DNA of 14,992 nt from Comamonas sp. lk (GCA_945898105.1 CAMDHL010000022.1:1-14992); one strand, 5' to 3'. Positions 6,754 to 14,886 are shown, numbered from the stretch's first letter. Numbers and translations: made by a program. The notes: generated by a model from the letters alone, not told the origin.

Positions 6754-8006
6754 CAATGAACTCCTTCAAAAAATATCTTCCATTCCTTGCTCGACCTCAC
6801 CCAATATTGACGCTTGGGGGTGCCTGTGCGTTTGCCCGCCGTTACTTCGCCAAAGCTCACAACCATGGTCTCTGCTGAATCGCTCCACTGAAAATACGAC
6901 AGGTTCTTGAGCTCCAGATTACGACCTTTCATGGCTTTCATTTCCGCTTTTAGCAAGGGTGTGAATTGATCTAAGGTCTTGCCATAGCTTGAAAAATCTG
7001 GGGTGTAGTAGCTAAGGGTCCTCTTAAGGTCGCCTGACACTTTAGCCTGGCGCCAGCTTTCCAGAGAGCTTGCAAACGCTGCCGCAGGTTCTTCCAACTG
7101 TTTAGGCGATTTCCAGACTAATTGGGAGGCAACCACTACCGGCGTGTTGCGCACCGAAATATTGTCGATTAGGAAGCGGATGTCCGGATTGGACAACACC
7201 AGACAACCGTCTGTGGCACGCGGCGCGCGAGAAAACTGGGTAGGTGGCGTGCCGTGAAGCCAAATACCGCTGCCCGATTTGCCGCGCCGTACGTCTAGCA
7301 CATTGGGGTAGTTCAGCGTCAGCGCGCCTACGCCATAAAAATCGGTCAAAGTCCTGCGATCCAAATGGCTACTCACGAAGTAAACACCTAGCGGAGTGCG
7401 TTGGTCACCTTCCTGACTTTTGGAAATGCCTGCTTTGCCCACTGATACGTAGTAGTCAGCCTTCAGTTGTAAGCCCGAACCCGTGTTCTCAAAAAAATAC
7501 AGGCGCGATCGCGACGCGTCAATCGCCATGGCGCTCCGTGTTTGCGGAGCCATTTTCAGGAATTGACTGGGCACATAGCCTTCGGGCGGTTTTTCTTTCA
7601 GGCTGCCCAAACGCTGCTGTGCTTCCTCGCGCAAATCACCCAAGGCTGCTGTGCCGGCACGCGCCATGTCTGCAGGCATGTCGCCTACCGATTGCAGAGG
7701 TCGCATGCGTGCGGCAAGCAAGTCGCCATAGACCAATTGCGCCAGTTGGAAGTTGGGGTGATCGGCAGTAAGTTTCCCGGCCTTCTCAAGCGCTTCCCGA
7801 TTTTGACCGCGCGCCATGAGCCCGAAAACCTCCAGCAGTCGTTGTTCAGACTGGCCGTCGGCGCGCGATAGCCCGGGCGTAGCAGCGCTAGCGTTGCTGA
7901 TCGCGGCTTGGCTGGCGTCCAAGGGCAAGATCGCGACGACCATCGCGATAGCCATAACGCTCCATGCCCGATAGGCCCACGCGATCAAGCGATCTGGATT
8001 AGCCAC
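6753..8006 (-). CDS. L,D-transpeptidase (YkuD fold) with C-terminal NTF2-like domain, Cds6-like
   Basis: This exported 417-residue protein probably forms 3-3 peptidoglycan cross-links or attaches a protein to the cell wall. From the chosen start it has a signal sequence (VMAIAMVVAILPL then ASQA near 31-34), a helical or TPR-like segment (about 50-140), a YkuD catalytic domain (about 155-295) with H251 in LHGTPP and the catalytic C268 in ATDGC, and an NTF2/SnoaL-like domain (about 308-417, ending FQWSDSAETMVVSF to EWKIFFEGVH). This arrangement resembles what is annotated as the L,D-transpeptidase Cds6 family. GTG 8006 is preferred because GAGAGG sits 6 bases upstream and it gives a normal signal peptide; a GTG at 8039 would add 11 residues. 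The start overlaps the upstream gene by 8 bases. Substrate and exact reaction are not known. Confidence 0.9.
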   Translation of the reverse strand: MANPDRLIAWAYRAWSVMAIAMVVAILPLDASQAAISNASAATPGLSRADGQSEQRLLEVFGLMARGQNREALEKAGKLTADHPNFQLAQLVYGDLLAARMRPLQSVGDMPADMARAGTAALGDLREEAQQRLGSLKEKPPEGYVPSQFLKMAPQTRSAMAIDASRSRLYFFENTGSGLQLKADYYVSVGKAGISKSQEGDQRTPLGVYFVSSHLDRRTLTDFYGVGALTLNYPNVLDVRRGKSGSGIWLHGTPPTQFSRAPRATDGCLVLSNPDIRFLIDNISVRNTPVVVASQLVWKSPKQLEEPAAAFASSLESWRQAKVSGDLKRTLSYYTPDFSSYGKTLDQFTPLLKAEMKAMKGRNLELKNLSYFQWSDSAETMVVSFGEVTAGKRTGTPKRQYWVRSSKEWKIFFEGVH

Positions 8007-9114
8007 CCACTGCCTCTCGCACAATTTTCCAGTTATCACCCTGGCGTACTAATTCCAACGTCTTGCGGCTTGAGATCGATATTCCGTTAGCACGGTAATC
8101 CTGCCGGAACCGGACCACGGCGCTGTTGCCACGCACCTGCGCTTGCAACTCTGAGAGCTTGACCGAGATACTCGTTTTGCCTTCGATACGCGCGCGCCGT
8201 TCGTCTTCCCACGCGCTGCGACTGAGCTTTCCGGCCGGGTCAAAGTCCCTGCCATAGGCGCCGAAATAGGCTTTCATGTCTTTTGAGGACCAGGCCGCTG
8301 CCCAGGATTGCACGGACTGCTCCACATCTCTCACTGCGGCCGAATCTATCACCGGGGCTTGCGCGGGGACGGACTTGCGTGGCGCTGGCTCATCGATCGT
8401 TTTGGGTGAAGCGCCAGCAGATTCACGCGCCGCCTTCGCCGTGGGTTCCGATATGGGTGCCGACTTGCCAGAGGGGTCGGGCTGTGGCTTCACTTGAGCC
8501 ACCATAGTCGGGCCAGGCGATTGCGCCGGTATGGACACGGGTGAGGGCGCTGCCTTGGCCATACTTGCCAGCTGGGTAGGAGTGAGTTTGGTTGGGTTGA
8601 GCGTGATGATTTGGCGCACCAATGCAAGCTTGGGAACTACGGCCAAATTGCTGACGTCCAGTTGCAGCGCTTTGTTGTAAGCCGCGCTCGAAAGGCGCCC
8701 ATAGACATCGGATAGGTTCTCGTGTGCGGCGGAATAGCTGGGATTGGTCCGCAAGGCCATTTCAAACGCGCTGCGGGCTTTGTCCAATTGGTTCTGGTCC
8801 GCGTAGATAACGCCGAGATTTATGAATGGCTCTGGAAGTTCTGGGAAATCTTCCGTCATCCGGCTAAAAGTGCTGATTGCCTCAGTCCCCTTGCCCGCAT
8901 CGCGCTGCACCAAGCCTTTAAGGAGCCGCATCTGTGCGTCGCGCGGCTTGGAACTCAAAAATACTTCTGCCTTGGCCAAAGCCTCAACGAATTTTCCATC
9001 GCGGCTTAGCTGGGTTACCTCGCTGTACTCGTCAGCTCGCGCAACACTTGTGATCGCCACTACTATTAAATAGGGCAAAAAATAGTGGGCAAGCCGCAGT
9101 CTTGGTCGGGTCAT
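7999..9114 (-). CDS. Exported TPR protein with C-terminal NTF2-like domain
   Basis: The product (371 residues) has a signal peptide (hydrophobic YFLPYLIVVAITSV, probable cleavage after ARA near 27), about four TPR-like helix pairs (about 30-165; LINLGVIYADQNQLDKA-type repeats), a Pro/Ala/Ser/Lys-rich linker (about 185-255) and an NTF2/SnoaL-like domain (about 260-371; SVQSWAAAWSSKDMKAYF to GDNWKIVREAVGG). No catalytic residues are evident. TPRs suggest a periplasmic protein-binding role, and the shared C-terminal fold suggests it partners the L,D-transpeptidase encoded next, with which it overlaps by 8 bases. It opens the minus-strand cluster. ATG 9114 has no clear Shine-Dalgarno, but no better start fits the signal peptide. 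Function is unknown. Confidence 0.85.
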   Translation of the reverse strand: MTRPRLRLAHYFLPYLIVVAITSVARADEYSEVTQLSRDGKFVEALAKAEVFLSSKPRDAQMRLLKGLVQRDAGKGTEAISTFSRMTEDFPELPEPFINLGVIYADQNQLDKARSAFEMALRTNPSYSAAHENLSDVYGRLSSAAYNKALQLDVSNLAVVPKLALVRQIITLNPTKLTPTQLASMAKAAPSPVSIPAQSPGPTMVAQVKPQPDPSGKSAPISEPTAKAARESAGASPKTIDEPAPRKSVPAQAPVIDSAAVRDVEQSVQSWAAAWSSKDMKAYFGAYGRDFDPAGKLSRSAWEDERRARIEGKTSISVKLSELQAQVRGNSAVVRFRQDYRANGISISSRKTLELVRQGDNWKIVREAVGG

Positions 9115-9162
9115 GGGGGCGTAACAATTTCTTGACTATGACAGGGCAACGAAAGTGCCGCC

Positions 9163-9183
9163 TTTATACTGCGCGGGATTGTA
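9163..9183 (-). promoter_or_regulatory. Candidate -10 elements for the envelope gene cluster
   Basis: The minus strand has TATAAA (9168-9163) and TACAAT (9183-9178) 49-64 bases upstream of the TPR gene. Neither has a convincing -35. The first overlaps the plus-strand TATACT of cysS, so the divergent promoters may compete. Confidence 0.3.
9165..9170 (+). promoter_or_regulatory. Candidate -10 element for cysS
   Basis: TATACT is a good -10 match; it would give a leader of about 110 bases. TTGACT at 9132-9137 is a good -35 hexamer, but it lies 27 bases away, too far for a normal pairing, so the -35 is unclear. Confidence 0.35.
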
Positions 9184-9203
9184 GCGGAGGGTCTTTTTCT
9201 CCG

Positions 9204-9264
9204 GTGGCAGGCCTGTAGTGGTCGGTGCGGTACTCCTTCCATAATATTAGACTTGTCCTGCCAC
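9204..9264 (+). repeat. Long-range inverted repeat in the cysS leader
   Basis: GTGGCAGG (9204-9211) and CCTGCCAC (9257-9264) pair perfectly over 8 bp with a 45-base loop, ending 23 bases before the cysS start. A smaller hairpin CGGAG/CTCCG (9185-9189 and 9199-9203) abuts its left arm. A leader stem of this kind could modulate cysS expression. No Cys-rich leader peptide was found in it. Confidence 0.4.
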
Positions 9265-9287
9265 TTAAAGAAAATAATTTAATTCCC

Positions 9288-10673
9288 ATGGGTTTGCGGC
9301 TCTATAACTCCTTGTCCGGTCAATTGGAGGACTTCCATCCTTTGCAAGCTGGCCATGTACGCATGTACGTTTGTGGCATGACCGTTTATGACGACTGCCA
9401 CTTGGGCCATGCGCGCTCGATGCTGGGGTTTGACGTGGTGCAGCGCTGGCTCAAAGCTAGCGGCTATCAGGTTACCTATGTACGTAACGTCACCGATATT
9501 GACGACAAGATCATCCGTCGGGCGCTTCAAAACGGCGAGACCATTGGCGCCCTGACTGATCGAATGGTGCAATCGCTGCACCGTGACGCCGATGCGCTGG
9601 GGATAGAGCGACCGACGCACGAACCGCGCGCCACTGCTTATGTGCCTCAAATGCTGGCCCTGATTGAAAAGTTGGAGCAAAAGGGCTTTGCCTACCGTGC
9701 TGCTAATCAGGATGTGAATTTTGCGGTTCGCAAATTTACCGGTTACGGCAAGCTGTCGGGAAAATCCATCGATGAATTGCGCGCCGGCGAGCGCGTCGCG
9801 GTGGACGATGGCAAGAACGATCCGTTGGACTTTGTACTGTGGAAATCTGCCAAGGCCACCGAACCCCAAGAGGCCAAGTGGGAGAGCAGCTTTGGTGTCG
9901 GCCGGCCCGGTTGGCATATCGAATGCTCAGCGATGGCCTGCGAACTTTTGGGCGAATCCTTTGACATCCACGGCGGTGGCGCGGACTTGCAGTTTCCGCA
10001 CCACGAAAACGAAATCGCCCAAAGCGAGGCTGCTAGCGGCAAACCCCTGGCGCGCTATTGGATGCACAATGGTTTTGTGACGCGTGATAACGAAAAGATG
10101 TCCAAGAGTCTGGGTAATTTTTTCAGTATTCAAGAAATTTTGGCGCGCTTTGATGCGGAGACAACGCGTTTCTTCGTGGTGCGCTCGCACTACCGTAGTG
10201 CACTGAATTACAGCGATACACATATCGAGGATGCCCGCATTGCCCTAAAGCGCCTTTACACCAGCTTACAAGCTGTGCCGCCCGAACCTGATTCGGTGCT
10301 TATCGACTGGAGTGCGCCCTATGCCGATCGCTTCAAAGCGGCGATGGATCAGGACTTTGGTACGCCCGAAGCTGTCGCAGTTTTGTTTGATCTGGCCTCG
10401 GAAGTGAACCGCAGCCGCTCGCCGCAACTGTCGGCTTTGCTGCGTGCTTTGGGTGGTGTGCTCGGCCTCTTGCGGTCGCCACCGGAGGTGTTTTTGCGCG
10501 CTGGCAGCGCGGTGGACAGCGTGCATATCGACACGCTGATTGCTCAGCGCCAGGCCGCAAAAGCAGCACGCGATTTTGCCCGTGCCGACGCCATTCGTGC
10601 CGAACTTTTGGCACAAGGCATTGTGCTTAAAGACTCGGCCCAGGGCACCACCTGGGAAGCCACTACGGTATGA
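9288..10673 (+). CDS. cysS: Cysteinyl-tRNA synthetase
   Basis: This class I synthetase charges tRNA-Cys with cysteine using ATP in the cytosol. Its 461 residues match the family length. Signature elements are C29 (zinc ligand) in VCGMTVYD, the HIGH-type HLGH (38-41), C213 in WHIECSAM, H238 and E242 in FPHHENE (completing the zinc site), and KMSKS (270-274). The C-terminal part shows the usual anticodon-binding helices ([20 protein letters not shown]). The frame is open upstream to 9225, but homologues begin at [11 protein letters not shown], so ATG 9288 is chosen; its Shine-Dalgarno is weak (AAAGAAAA). The stop overlaps the next gene by ATGA. Identification is essentially certain. Confidence 0.97.
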   Translation: MGLRLYNSLSGQLEDFHPLQAGHVRMYVCGMTVYDDCHLGHARSMLGFDVVQRWLKASGYQVTYVRNVTDIDDKIIRRALQNGETIGALTDRMVQSLHRDADALGIERPTHEPRATAYVPQMLALIEKLEQKGFAYRAANQDVNFAVRKFTGYGKLSGKSIDELRAGERVAVDDGKNDPLDFVLWKSAKATEPQEAKWESSFGVGRPGWHIECSAMACELLGESFDIHGGGADLQFPHHENEIAQSEAASGKPLARYWMHNGFVTRDNEKMSKSLGNFFSIQEILARFDAETTRFFVVRSHYRSALNYSDTHIEDARIALKRLYTSLQAVPPEPDSVLIDWSAPYADRFKAAMDQDFGTPEAVAVLFDLASEVNRSRSPQLSALLRALGGVLGLLRSPPEVFLRAGSAVDSVHIDTLIAQRQAAKAARDFARADAIRAELLAQGIVLKDSAQGTTWEATTV

Positions 10674-11320
10674 GCACCGCCGCCCAGCCCTCTCTGCAAT
10701 TGGTGCGCCCCGCATTCTGGGACGATGCCTGCAAGCACCTCATGAAAAAAGACCGGGTCATGAAGCGCCTGATCCCGCAATTCAAAGATGCCTCTTTGCA
10801 GACACGTGGAAATGCCTTTGTGACGCTAGCGCGCAGCATTGTGGGGCAGCAAATTTCTGTCAAGGCCGCCCAAACAGTGTGGGATCGCTTTGCCCTGCTG
10901 ACGCCGCAAATGACGCCCAAACGGGTACTGAAGCTTAAGGTAGACGATATGCGCGCAGCGGGCCTGAGCGCGCGTAAGGTGGAATACCTTGTCGACTTAG
11001 CGGTGCATTTTGATACCCATCAATTGCGCGTTAACCAGTGGGATGCTTTGCCTGACGAGGACGTCATTGCCGAGTTGACCGCAGTGCGGGGCATCGGGCG
11101 CTGGACGGCCGAGATGTTCCTGATCTTCCACTTGACCCGCCCGAATGTGTTGCCTCTGGATGACGTAGGGCTTATAAACGGCATCAGTCGCAACTATTTT
11201 TCGGGTGAAGCGGTTAGCCGCAGCGACGCCCGAGAGGTGGCCGCAGCCTGGGCGCCGTACTGCAGCGTGGCAACTTGGTATATTTGGCGCTCGCTCGACC
11301 CGGTGCCGGTGGAATACTAG
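10670..11320 (+). CDS. AlkA-type DNA-3-methyladenine glycosylase (HhH-GPD family)
   Basis: The product should excise alkylated bases such as 3-methyladenine from DNA, starting base-excision repair. In 216 residues it shows the helix-hairpin-helix [15 protein letters not shown] (136-150), including the G-I-G hairpin, followed by the catalytic Asp165 in [17 protein letters not shown] (54-63) is the conserved first helix of the fold. There is no Cys cluster for an iron-sulphur centre, which argues against EndoIII/MutY types. It is shorter than E. coli AlkA (282) and lacks that protein's N-terminal domain, as in Mag1-like enzymes. The ATG overlaps the cysS stop by 4 bases (ATGA), so translation is probably coupled. 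The family is clear; the precise damaged-base range is not. Confidence 0.92.
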   Translation: MSTAAQPSLQLVRPAFWDDACKHLMKKDRVMKRLIPQFKDASLQTRGNAFVTLARSIVGQQISVKAAQTVWDRFALLTPQMTPKRVLKLKVDDMRAAGLSARKVEYLVDLAVHFDTHQLRVNQWDALPDEDVIAELTAVRGIGRWTAEMFLIFHLTRPNVLPLDDVGLINGISRNYFSGEAVSRSDAREVAAAWAPYCSVATWYIWRSLDPVPVEY

Positions 11321-11364
11321 ACATCGGAGCGCAGGGCGGGGCATCAACCTAGAGGAGGGTGAAA

Positions 11365-12342
11365 TTGGCCAAAAAAACATTTCTCGACTTTGAGTCGCCG
11401 ATTGCGGAGCTTGAAGGCAAGATCGAAGAATTGCGTTATGTACAGAATGAATCGGCCGTGGATATATCCGCCGAAATCGACCAGCTCAGCAAGAAGAGCC
11501 AGCAGTTGGTCAAAGACATCTACAGCAACCTCACGCCCTGGCAAATCACCAAAATTGCCCGCCATGCGGAGCGGCCTTACACGCTGGACTACATCAGCGA
11601 GATATTTACCCACTTTATTGAGTTGCACGGCGACCGTCACTTTGCTGACGACCTAAGCATTGTGGGCGGCCTGGCCCGATTCAATGGAACGCCCTGCATG
11701 GTGCTGGGCCAGCAAAAAGGGCGCGACACCAAAGAGCGTGGCCTGCGCAATTTCGGCATGAGCAAGCCCGAGGGCTACCGCAAAGCGCTGCGCCTGATGA
11801 AGTTGGCTGAAAAATTCAAACTGCCGGTGTTCACGTTTGTCGATACGCCTGGCGCCTATCCCGGCATTGACGCTGAAGAGCGCGGCCAGTCCGAAGCTAT
11901 CGGGCGTAATATTTTTGAGATGGCCCAGCTGGAAGTGCCCATCATCACGACCATCATCGGCGAGGGCGGCTCTGGCGGCGCGCTGGCTATTTCGGTGGCG
12001 GACCAGGTGGTGATGCTGCAATACTCCATCTACTCGGTCATCAGTCCCGAAGGTTGCGCCTCCATCCTTTGGAAAACCTCGGACAAGGCACAAGACGCTG
12101 CCGATGCCCTGGGCATAACCGCGCTACGCCTAAAGGCCTTGGGGCTGGTTGACAAAATCGTAAGTGAGCCGGTTGGTGGTGCGCATCGCGACCACAAGCA
12201 GGCGGCGGTGTTCCTCAAACGCGCTTTGGGCGATGCGTTCCGCCAGGTAAGCGACTTGCGCGTCAAAGAGTTGCTGGACCGCCGCTACGAGCGCCTGCAA
12301 AGCTACGGCCGCTTTACCGACACCAAGGCCAGCGGCAAATAG
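11365..12342 (+). CDS. accA: Acetyl-CoA carboxylase carboxyltransferase subunit alpha
   Basis: AccA pairs with AccD to move the carboxyl group from biotin on AccB to acetyl-CoA, giving malonyl-CoA, the committed step of fatty-acid synthesis in the cytosol. The 325-residue product is close to E. coli AccA (319). Family hallmarks are [11 protein letters not shown] (57-67), DTPGAYPG (160-167), [10 protein letters not shown] (199-208) and [13 protein letters not shown]. The start is TTG 11365: AGGAGG (11353-11358) lies 6 bases upstream, and the product then begins [10 protein letters not shown] as in relatives. The GTG at 11359 directly abuts that Shine-Dalgarno and is unusable. accD is not in the window, which is normal. 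It lies 44 bases after the glycosylase gene and 14 before tilS. Confidence 0.97.
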   Translation: MAKKTFLDFESPIAELEGKIEELRYVQNESAVDISAEIDQLSKKSQQLVKDIYSNLTPWQITKIARHAERPYTLDYISEIFTHFIELHGDRHFADDLSIVGGLARFNGTPCMVLGQQKGRDTKERGLRNFGMSKPEGYRKALRLMKLAEKFKLPVFTFVDTPGAYPGIDAEERGQSEAIGRNIFEMAQLEVPIITTIIGEGGSGGALAISVADQVVMLQYSIYSVISPEGCASILWKTSDKAQDAADALGITALRLKALGLVDKIVSEPVGGAHRDHKQAAVFLKRALGDAFRQVSDLRVKELLDRRYERLQSYGRFTDTKASGK

Positions 12343-12356
12343 ACCGTGGCACGCCC

Positions 12357-13325
12357 ATGACCCGCGCGCTGGATGCGGCGATTGCGGCCTTTGAACCGAA
12401 CTTCCCGCTCGCTATCGCCTATAGCGGCGGCGCGGACTCCACGGCGCTTTTGCATGCTTGTACAGCGCGCTGGCCAGGGCGCGTGGTGGCAGTGCACGTC
12501 AACCATGGCCTGCAAGCCGCCGCTGCCGACTTTGAGCAACACTGCCAAGCGGTATGCGTCGGGCTGGAGCTGCCGCTCCACGTCTTGCGAGTCGATGCCC
12601 ACGCCCGCGCCGGCCAAAGCCCCGAAGACGCGGCGCGCCAAGCCCGCTATGGCGCATTGCGCCGCTTTGCCTTACCTGAACGCGGCGACCCACCTTGCGC
12701 TACGGTCGCGCTGGCCCAGCATGCGGATGATCAGGTGGAGACCTTGCTTTTGGCCTTGAGCCGTGGCGCAGGGCTGGCGGGCCTGAGTGCGATGCCAGCA
12801 CGTTGGCTGCGCGATGGCGTTGACTACGCCCGGCCTTTACTGGAGGTGAGCGCGGCCGATATTCGCAGCTGGTTGCATTCGCGCGGATTGCTCTGGATCG
12901 AAGATCCGACCAACGTACAAACCGATTTTTTGCGCAACCGTCTGCGCGCAGAGTTGCTGCCGGTCCTGCGGGCCATCATTCCACATTACGCAGACACTTT
13001 GCCGCGCAGCGCGGCGCACGCGGCGCAGGCTCAGAGCTTGTTAAGCGAGTTGGCGCAGGCTGATTTGTTGGCGTTGTGTGAGGCCGACGGCGCAGCCCCT
13101 TCGATCGTCAAACTGCAAGCTTTGTCCAGCGCCCGCCAGGCCAATGTGCTGCGGCACTGGCTGGCTAGCGTCCACCATACCCAAGCCAGCAGCGCGCAAT
13201 TGCAAGAGCTGTTGGCCCAAATTGCTGCCTGCACCACGCGCGGGCACCAGTTACATATCCGCGTCGGCCACGGTTTTGTGCGGCGCACCAATGCGGTGCT
13301 CGATTGGTACAATTCTGCGGTTTAG
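12357..13325 (+). CDS. tilS: tRNA(Ile)-lysidine synthase, short form
   Basis: TilS modifies C34 of tRNA-Ile(CAU) to lysidine, using ATP and lysine, so the tRNA reads AUA. The 322 residues show the PP-loop SGGADST (23-29), VNHGL (48-52), HADDQVET (122-129), ARPLL (158-162), the W-IEDPTN motif (180-186) and RNRLR (193-197). The rest is a helical substrate-binding region. The E. coli protein is about 430 residues; the C-terminal domain seems absent or much reduced here, as I recall for related genera. ATG 12357 lacks a Shine-Dalgarno but follows accA by only 14 bases, so coupling is plausible. The last codons overlap a possible lysC promoter. Identification is strong. Confidence 0.95.
   Translation: MTRALDAAIAAFEPNFPLAIAYSGGADSTALLHACTARWPGRVVAVHVNHGLQAAAADFEQHCQAVCVGLELPLHVLRVDAHARAGQSPEDAARQARYGALRRFALPERGDPPCATVALAQHADDQVETLLLALSRGAGLAGLSAMPARWLRDGVDYARPLLEVSAADIRSWLHSRGLLWIEDPTNVQTDFLRNRLRAELLPVLRAIIPHYADTLPRSAAHAAQAQSLLSELAQADLLALCEADGAAPSIVKLQALSSARQANVLRHWLASVHHTQASSAQLQELLAQIAACTTRGHQLHIRVGHGFVRRTNAVLDWYNSAV
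13308..13313 (+). promoter_or_regulatory. Candidate -10 element for lysC inside the end of tilS
   Basis: TACAAT followed by TCTGCGG lies 31 bases upstream of the lysC ATG and would give a leader of about 25 bases. No -35 of quality is seen at 16-18 bases. lysC could also be read from the upstream genes. Confidence 0.35.
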
Positions 13326-13344
13326 CTTCGTAAAAATACCATCC

Positions 13345-14616
13345 ATGGCTCTCATAGTTCATAAGTACGGCGGCACCTCTATGGGCTCGACCGAACGCAT
13401 CCGCAATGTCGCCAAGCGGGTCGCCAAATGGCACCGCGCCGGGCACCAAATGGTGGTAGTACCCTCTGCCATGAGTGGCGAAACCAACCGCTTGCTGGGT
13501 TTGGCCAAAGAACTGGCCCCGAGCAAATCCTCCCCGTCTTACGACCGCGAGCTCGACATGCTGGCTTCCACCGGAGAGCAAGCCTCCAGCGCATTGCTAG
13601 CCATTGCCTTGCAGGCCGAGGGGCTGGAGTCCATTAGCTATGCCGGTTGGCAAGTGCCCATACGAACCAACAACGCCTTCACCAAAGCACGTATCGAATC
13701 GATTGACGACGCGCGTGTACGTGGCGACCTGGATGCCGGCAAAGTGGTTATCGTCACCGGTTTTCAGGGCATGGATGACGATGGCAATATCACCACGCTG
13801 GGGCGCGGCGGCTCGGATACCTCAGCCGTTGCGGTGGCCGCCGCCATGAAAGCGCGGGAATGCCTGATCTATACCGACGTAGATGGGGTCTACACCACCG
13901 ACCCGCGCGTGGTGCCCGAAGCGCGCCGGCTGAAGACCGTGAGCTTTGAAGAAATGCTGGAAATGGCCTCGCTGGGCTCCAAAGTGCTGCAAATCCGCTC
14001 GGTGGAATTTGCCGGCAAATACCGCGTGCCACTGCGCGTGCTGAGCAGCTTCACCCCCTGGGATATTGACATTCACGAAGAAGCCGCATCAGGCACTTTG
14101 ATCACTTTTGAGGAAGACGAACACATGGAACAAGCCATCGTTTCAGGCATTGCCTTTAACCGCGACGAAGCCAAAATCGCACTGCGCGGCGTGCCCGATA
14201 AGCCCGGCATTGCCTACCAAATCCTTGGTGCAGTAGCGCAGGCTAATGTGGAAGTGGACATGATCATCCAAAACATCAGCAAGGATGGCAGGACCGACTT
14301 CAGTTTTACCGTCAACCGGGGCGACTACGCTAAGACGATGGACTTGTTGCGCGCTAGCGTTATAAAAGGCTTGGGTGTGGAAGACCTGGAGGGTGACACC
14401 AAAATCTGCAAGGTGTCTATCGTAGGCATCGGCATGCGCAGCCATGTGGGCATTGCTAGCAAAATGTTCAGAGCATTGAGCGAAGAGGGCATTAACATCC
14501 AGATGATCTCCACCTCCGAGATCAAGACCTCGGTAGTGATCGACGAAAAATATATCGAATTGGCTGTGCGCGCACTGCACAAGGCCTTCGACCTGGACCA
14601 GCCCGCCGCTGCCTAA
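13345..14616 (+). CDS. lysC: Aspartate kinase
   Basis: Aspartokinase phosphorylates aspartate with ATP, the first step to lysine, diaminopimelate, threonine and methionine. The 423 residues start MALIVHKYGGTSMG with the kinase loop KYGGTS (7-12) and contain TTLGRGGSDTSA (about 149-160). Two ACT domains follow from about 265 (ALRGVPDKPGIAYQI and VSIVGIGMRSHVGIA), the usual site for lysine/threonine feedback. The length matches the monofunctional class of Pseudomonas and Corynebacterium, without a homoserine dehydrogenase fusion. The frame is open upstream to 13078 within tilS, but that stretch is a shadow; homologues begin at ATG 13345. No Shine-Dalgarno precedes it. An internal ATG at 14125 may produce a separate regulatory subunit (see findings). 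Identification is essentially certain. Confidence 0.97.
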   Translation: MALIVHKYGGTSMGSTERIRNVAKRVAKWHRAGHQMVVVPSAMSGETNRLLGLAKELAPSKSSPSYDRELDMLASTGEQASSALLAIALQAEGLESISYAGWQVPIRTNNAFTKARIESIDDARVRGDLDAGKVVIVTGFQGMDDDGNITTLGRGGSDTSAVAVAAAMKARECLIYTDVDGVYTTDPRVVPEARRLKTVSFEEMLEMASLGSKVLQIRSVEFAGKYRVPLRVLSSFTPWDIDIHEEAASGTLITFEEDEHMEQAIVSGIAFNRDEAKIALRGVPDKPGIAYQILGAVAQANVEVDMIIQNISKDGRTDFSFTVNRGDYAKTMDLLRASVIKGLGVEDLEGDTKICKVSIVGIGMRSHVGIASKMFRALSEEGINIQMISTSEIKTSVVIDEKYIELAVRALHKAFDLDQPAAA

Positions 14617-14634
14617 GCCCCCGGCAAACCGTGA

Positions 14635-14640
14635 CATAAT
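14635..14640 (+). promoter_or_regulatory. Candidate -10 element for tRNA-Ser
   Basis: CATAAT followed by GC-rich CTCCCG lies 9 bases before the tRNA 5' end. The GC-rich bases after the -10 resemble the discriminator of stable-RNA promoters. No -35 is obvious at the normal distance, where the lysC stop codon lies. Confidence 0.35.
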
Positions 14641-14649
14641 CTCCCGACT

Positions 14650-14742
14650 GGAAACGTGACCGAGTGGCCGAAGGTGCTCCCCTGCTAAGGGAGTATGGGG
14701 TGTAGAGCCTCATCGAGGGTTCGAATCCCTCCGTTTCCGCCA
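14650..14742 (+). tRNA. tRNA-Ser(GCU)
   Basis: This 93-base serine tRNA reads AGC/AGU codons. The acceptor stem GGAAACG (14650-14656) pairs with CGTTTCC (14732-14738), followed by discriminator G and an encoded CCA (14740-14742). The anticodon stem CTCCC/GGGAG flanks the loop CTGCTAA with anticodon GCT at 14684-14686. A long variable arm (ATGGGG pairing with CCTCAT) is typical of serine tRNAs, and GGTTCGAATCC forms the T loop. It follows lysC by 33 bases. No intrinsic terminator is evident downstream. Confidence 0.97.
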
Positions 14743-14836
14743 GTGACTTCTTTCAATATTTCAAGAGCCTGTTTGTAAGTGACTGATCTGATTGAATTTT
14801 TCTTCTCAAGCTTTCCCCGATCTTGAAGAAAGTCAC
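14743..14836. repeat. Nested inverted repeats beside the tRNA 3' end
   Basis: GTGACTTCTTTCAA (14743-14756) matches the reverse complement of TTGAAGAAAGTCAC (14823-14836) at 12 of 14 positions. The right arm can instead pair locally: TTTCTT and CAAG (14799-14810) with CTTG and AAGAAA (14822-14831), and GTGAC (14779-14783) with GTCAC (14832-14836). The left arm begins on the base after the tRNA CCA. Confidence 0.45.
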
Positions 14837-14886
14837 CCTTTGCTCGGGTGTTCGAACTGTTGAGACGGTGATTTGCTCAAAACCTC

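Noticed and set aside
6754..6756. TTG as the ppiA start
   Set aside because: The adjacent ATG at 6753 has better spacing to AAGGAG and is the stronger codon.
9132..9170. TTGACT and TATACT as a single cysS promoter
   Set aside because: The 27-base spacer is too long for sigma-70; only the -10 was kept as a candidate.
9478..9495. GTACGTAACGT inside cysS, resembling the intergenic palindrome
   Set aside because: It matches only the central 11 bases, lacks the inverted arm, and encodes the conserved YVRNVTD motif, so it is probably coincidence.
13078..13344. Upstream extension of the lysC frame
   Set aside because: It overlaps tilS in another frame and the residues do not match aspartokinase; homologues begin at 13345.
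14685..14885. Minus-strand open frame running through the tRNA (ends in GGNGGIRTLDEALH-like residues)
   Set aside because: It has no start codon, and the final residues come from reading the tRNA-Ser backwards, a known annotation artefact. The part before the tRNA (SVTYKQALEILKEV) could be a gene remnant but cannot be assigned.
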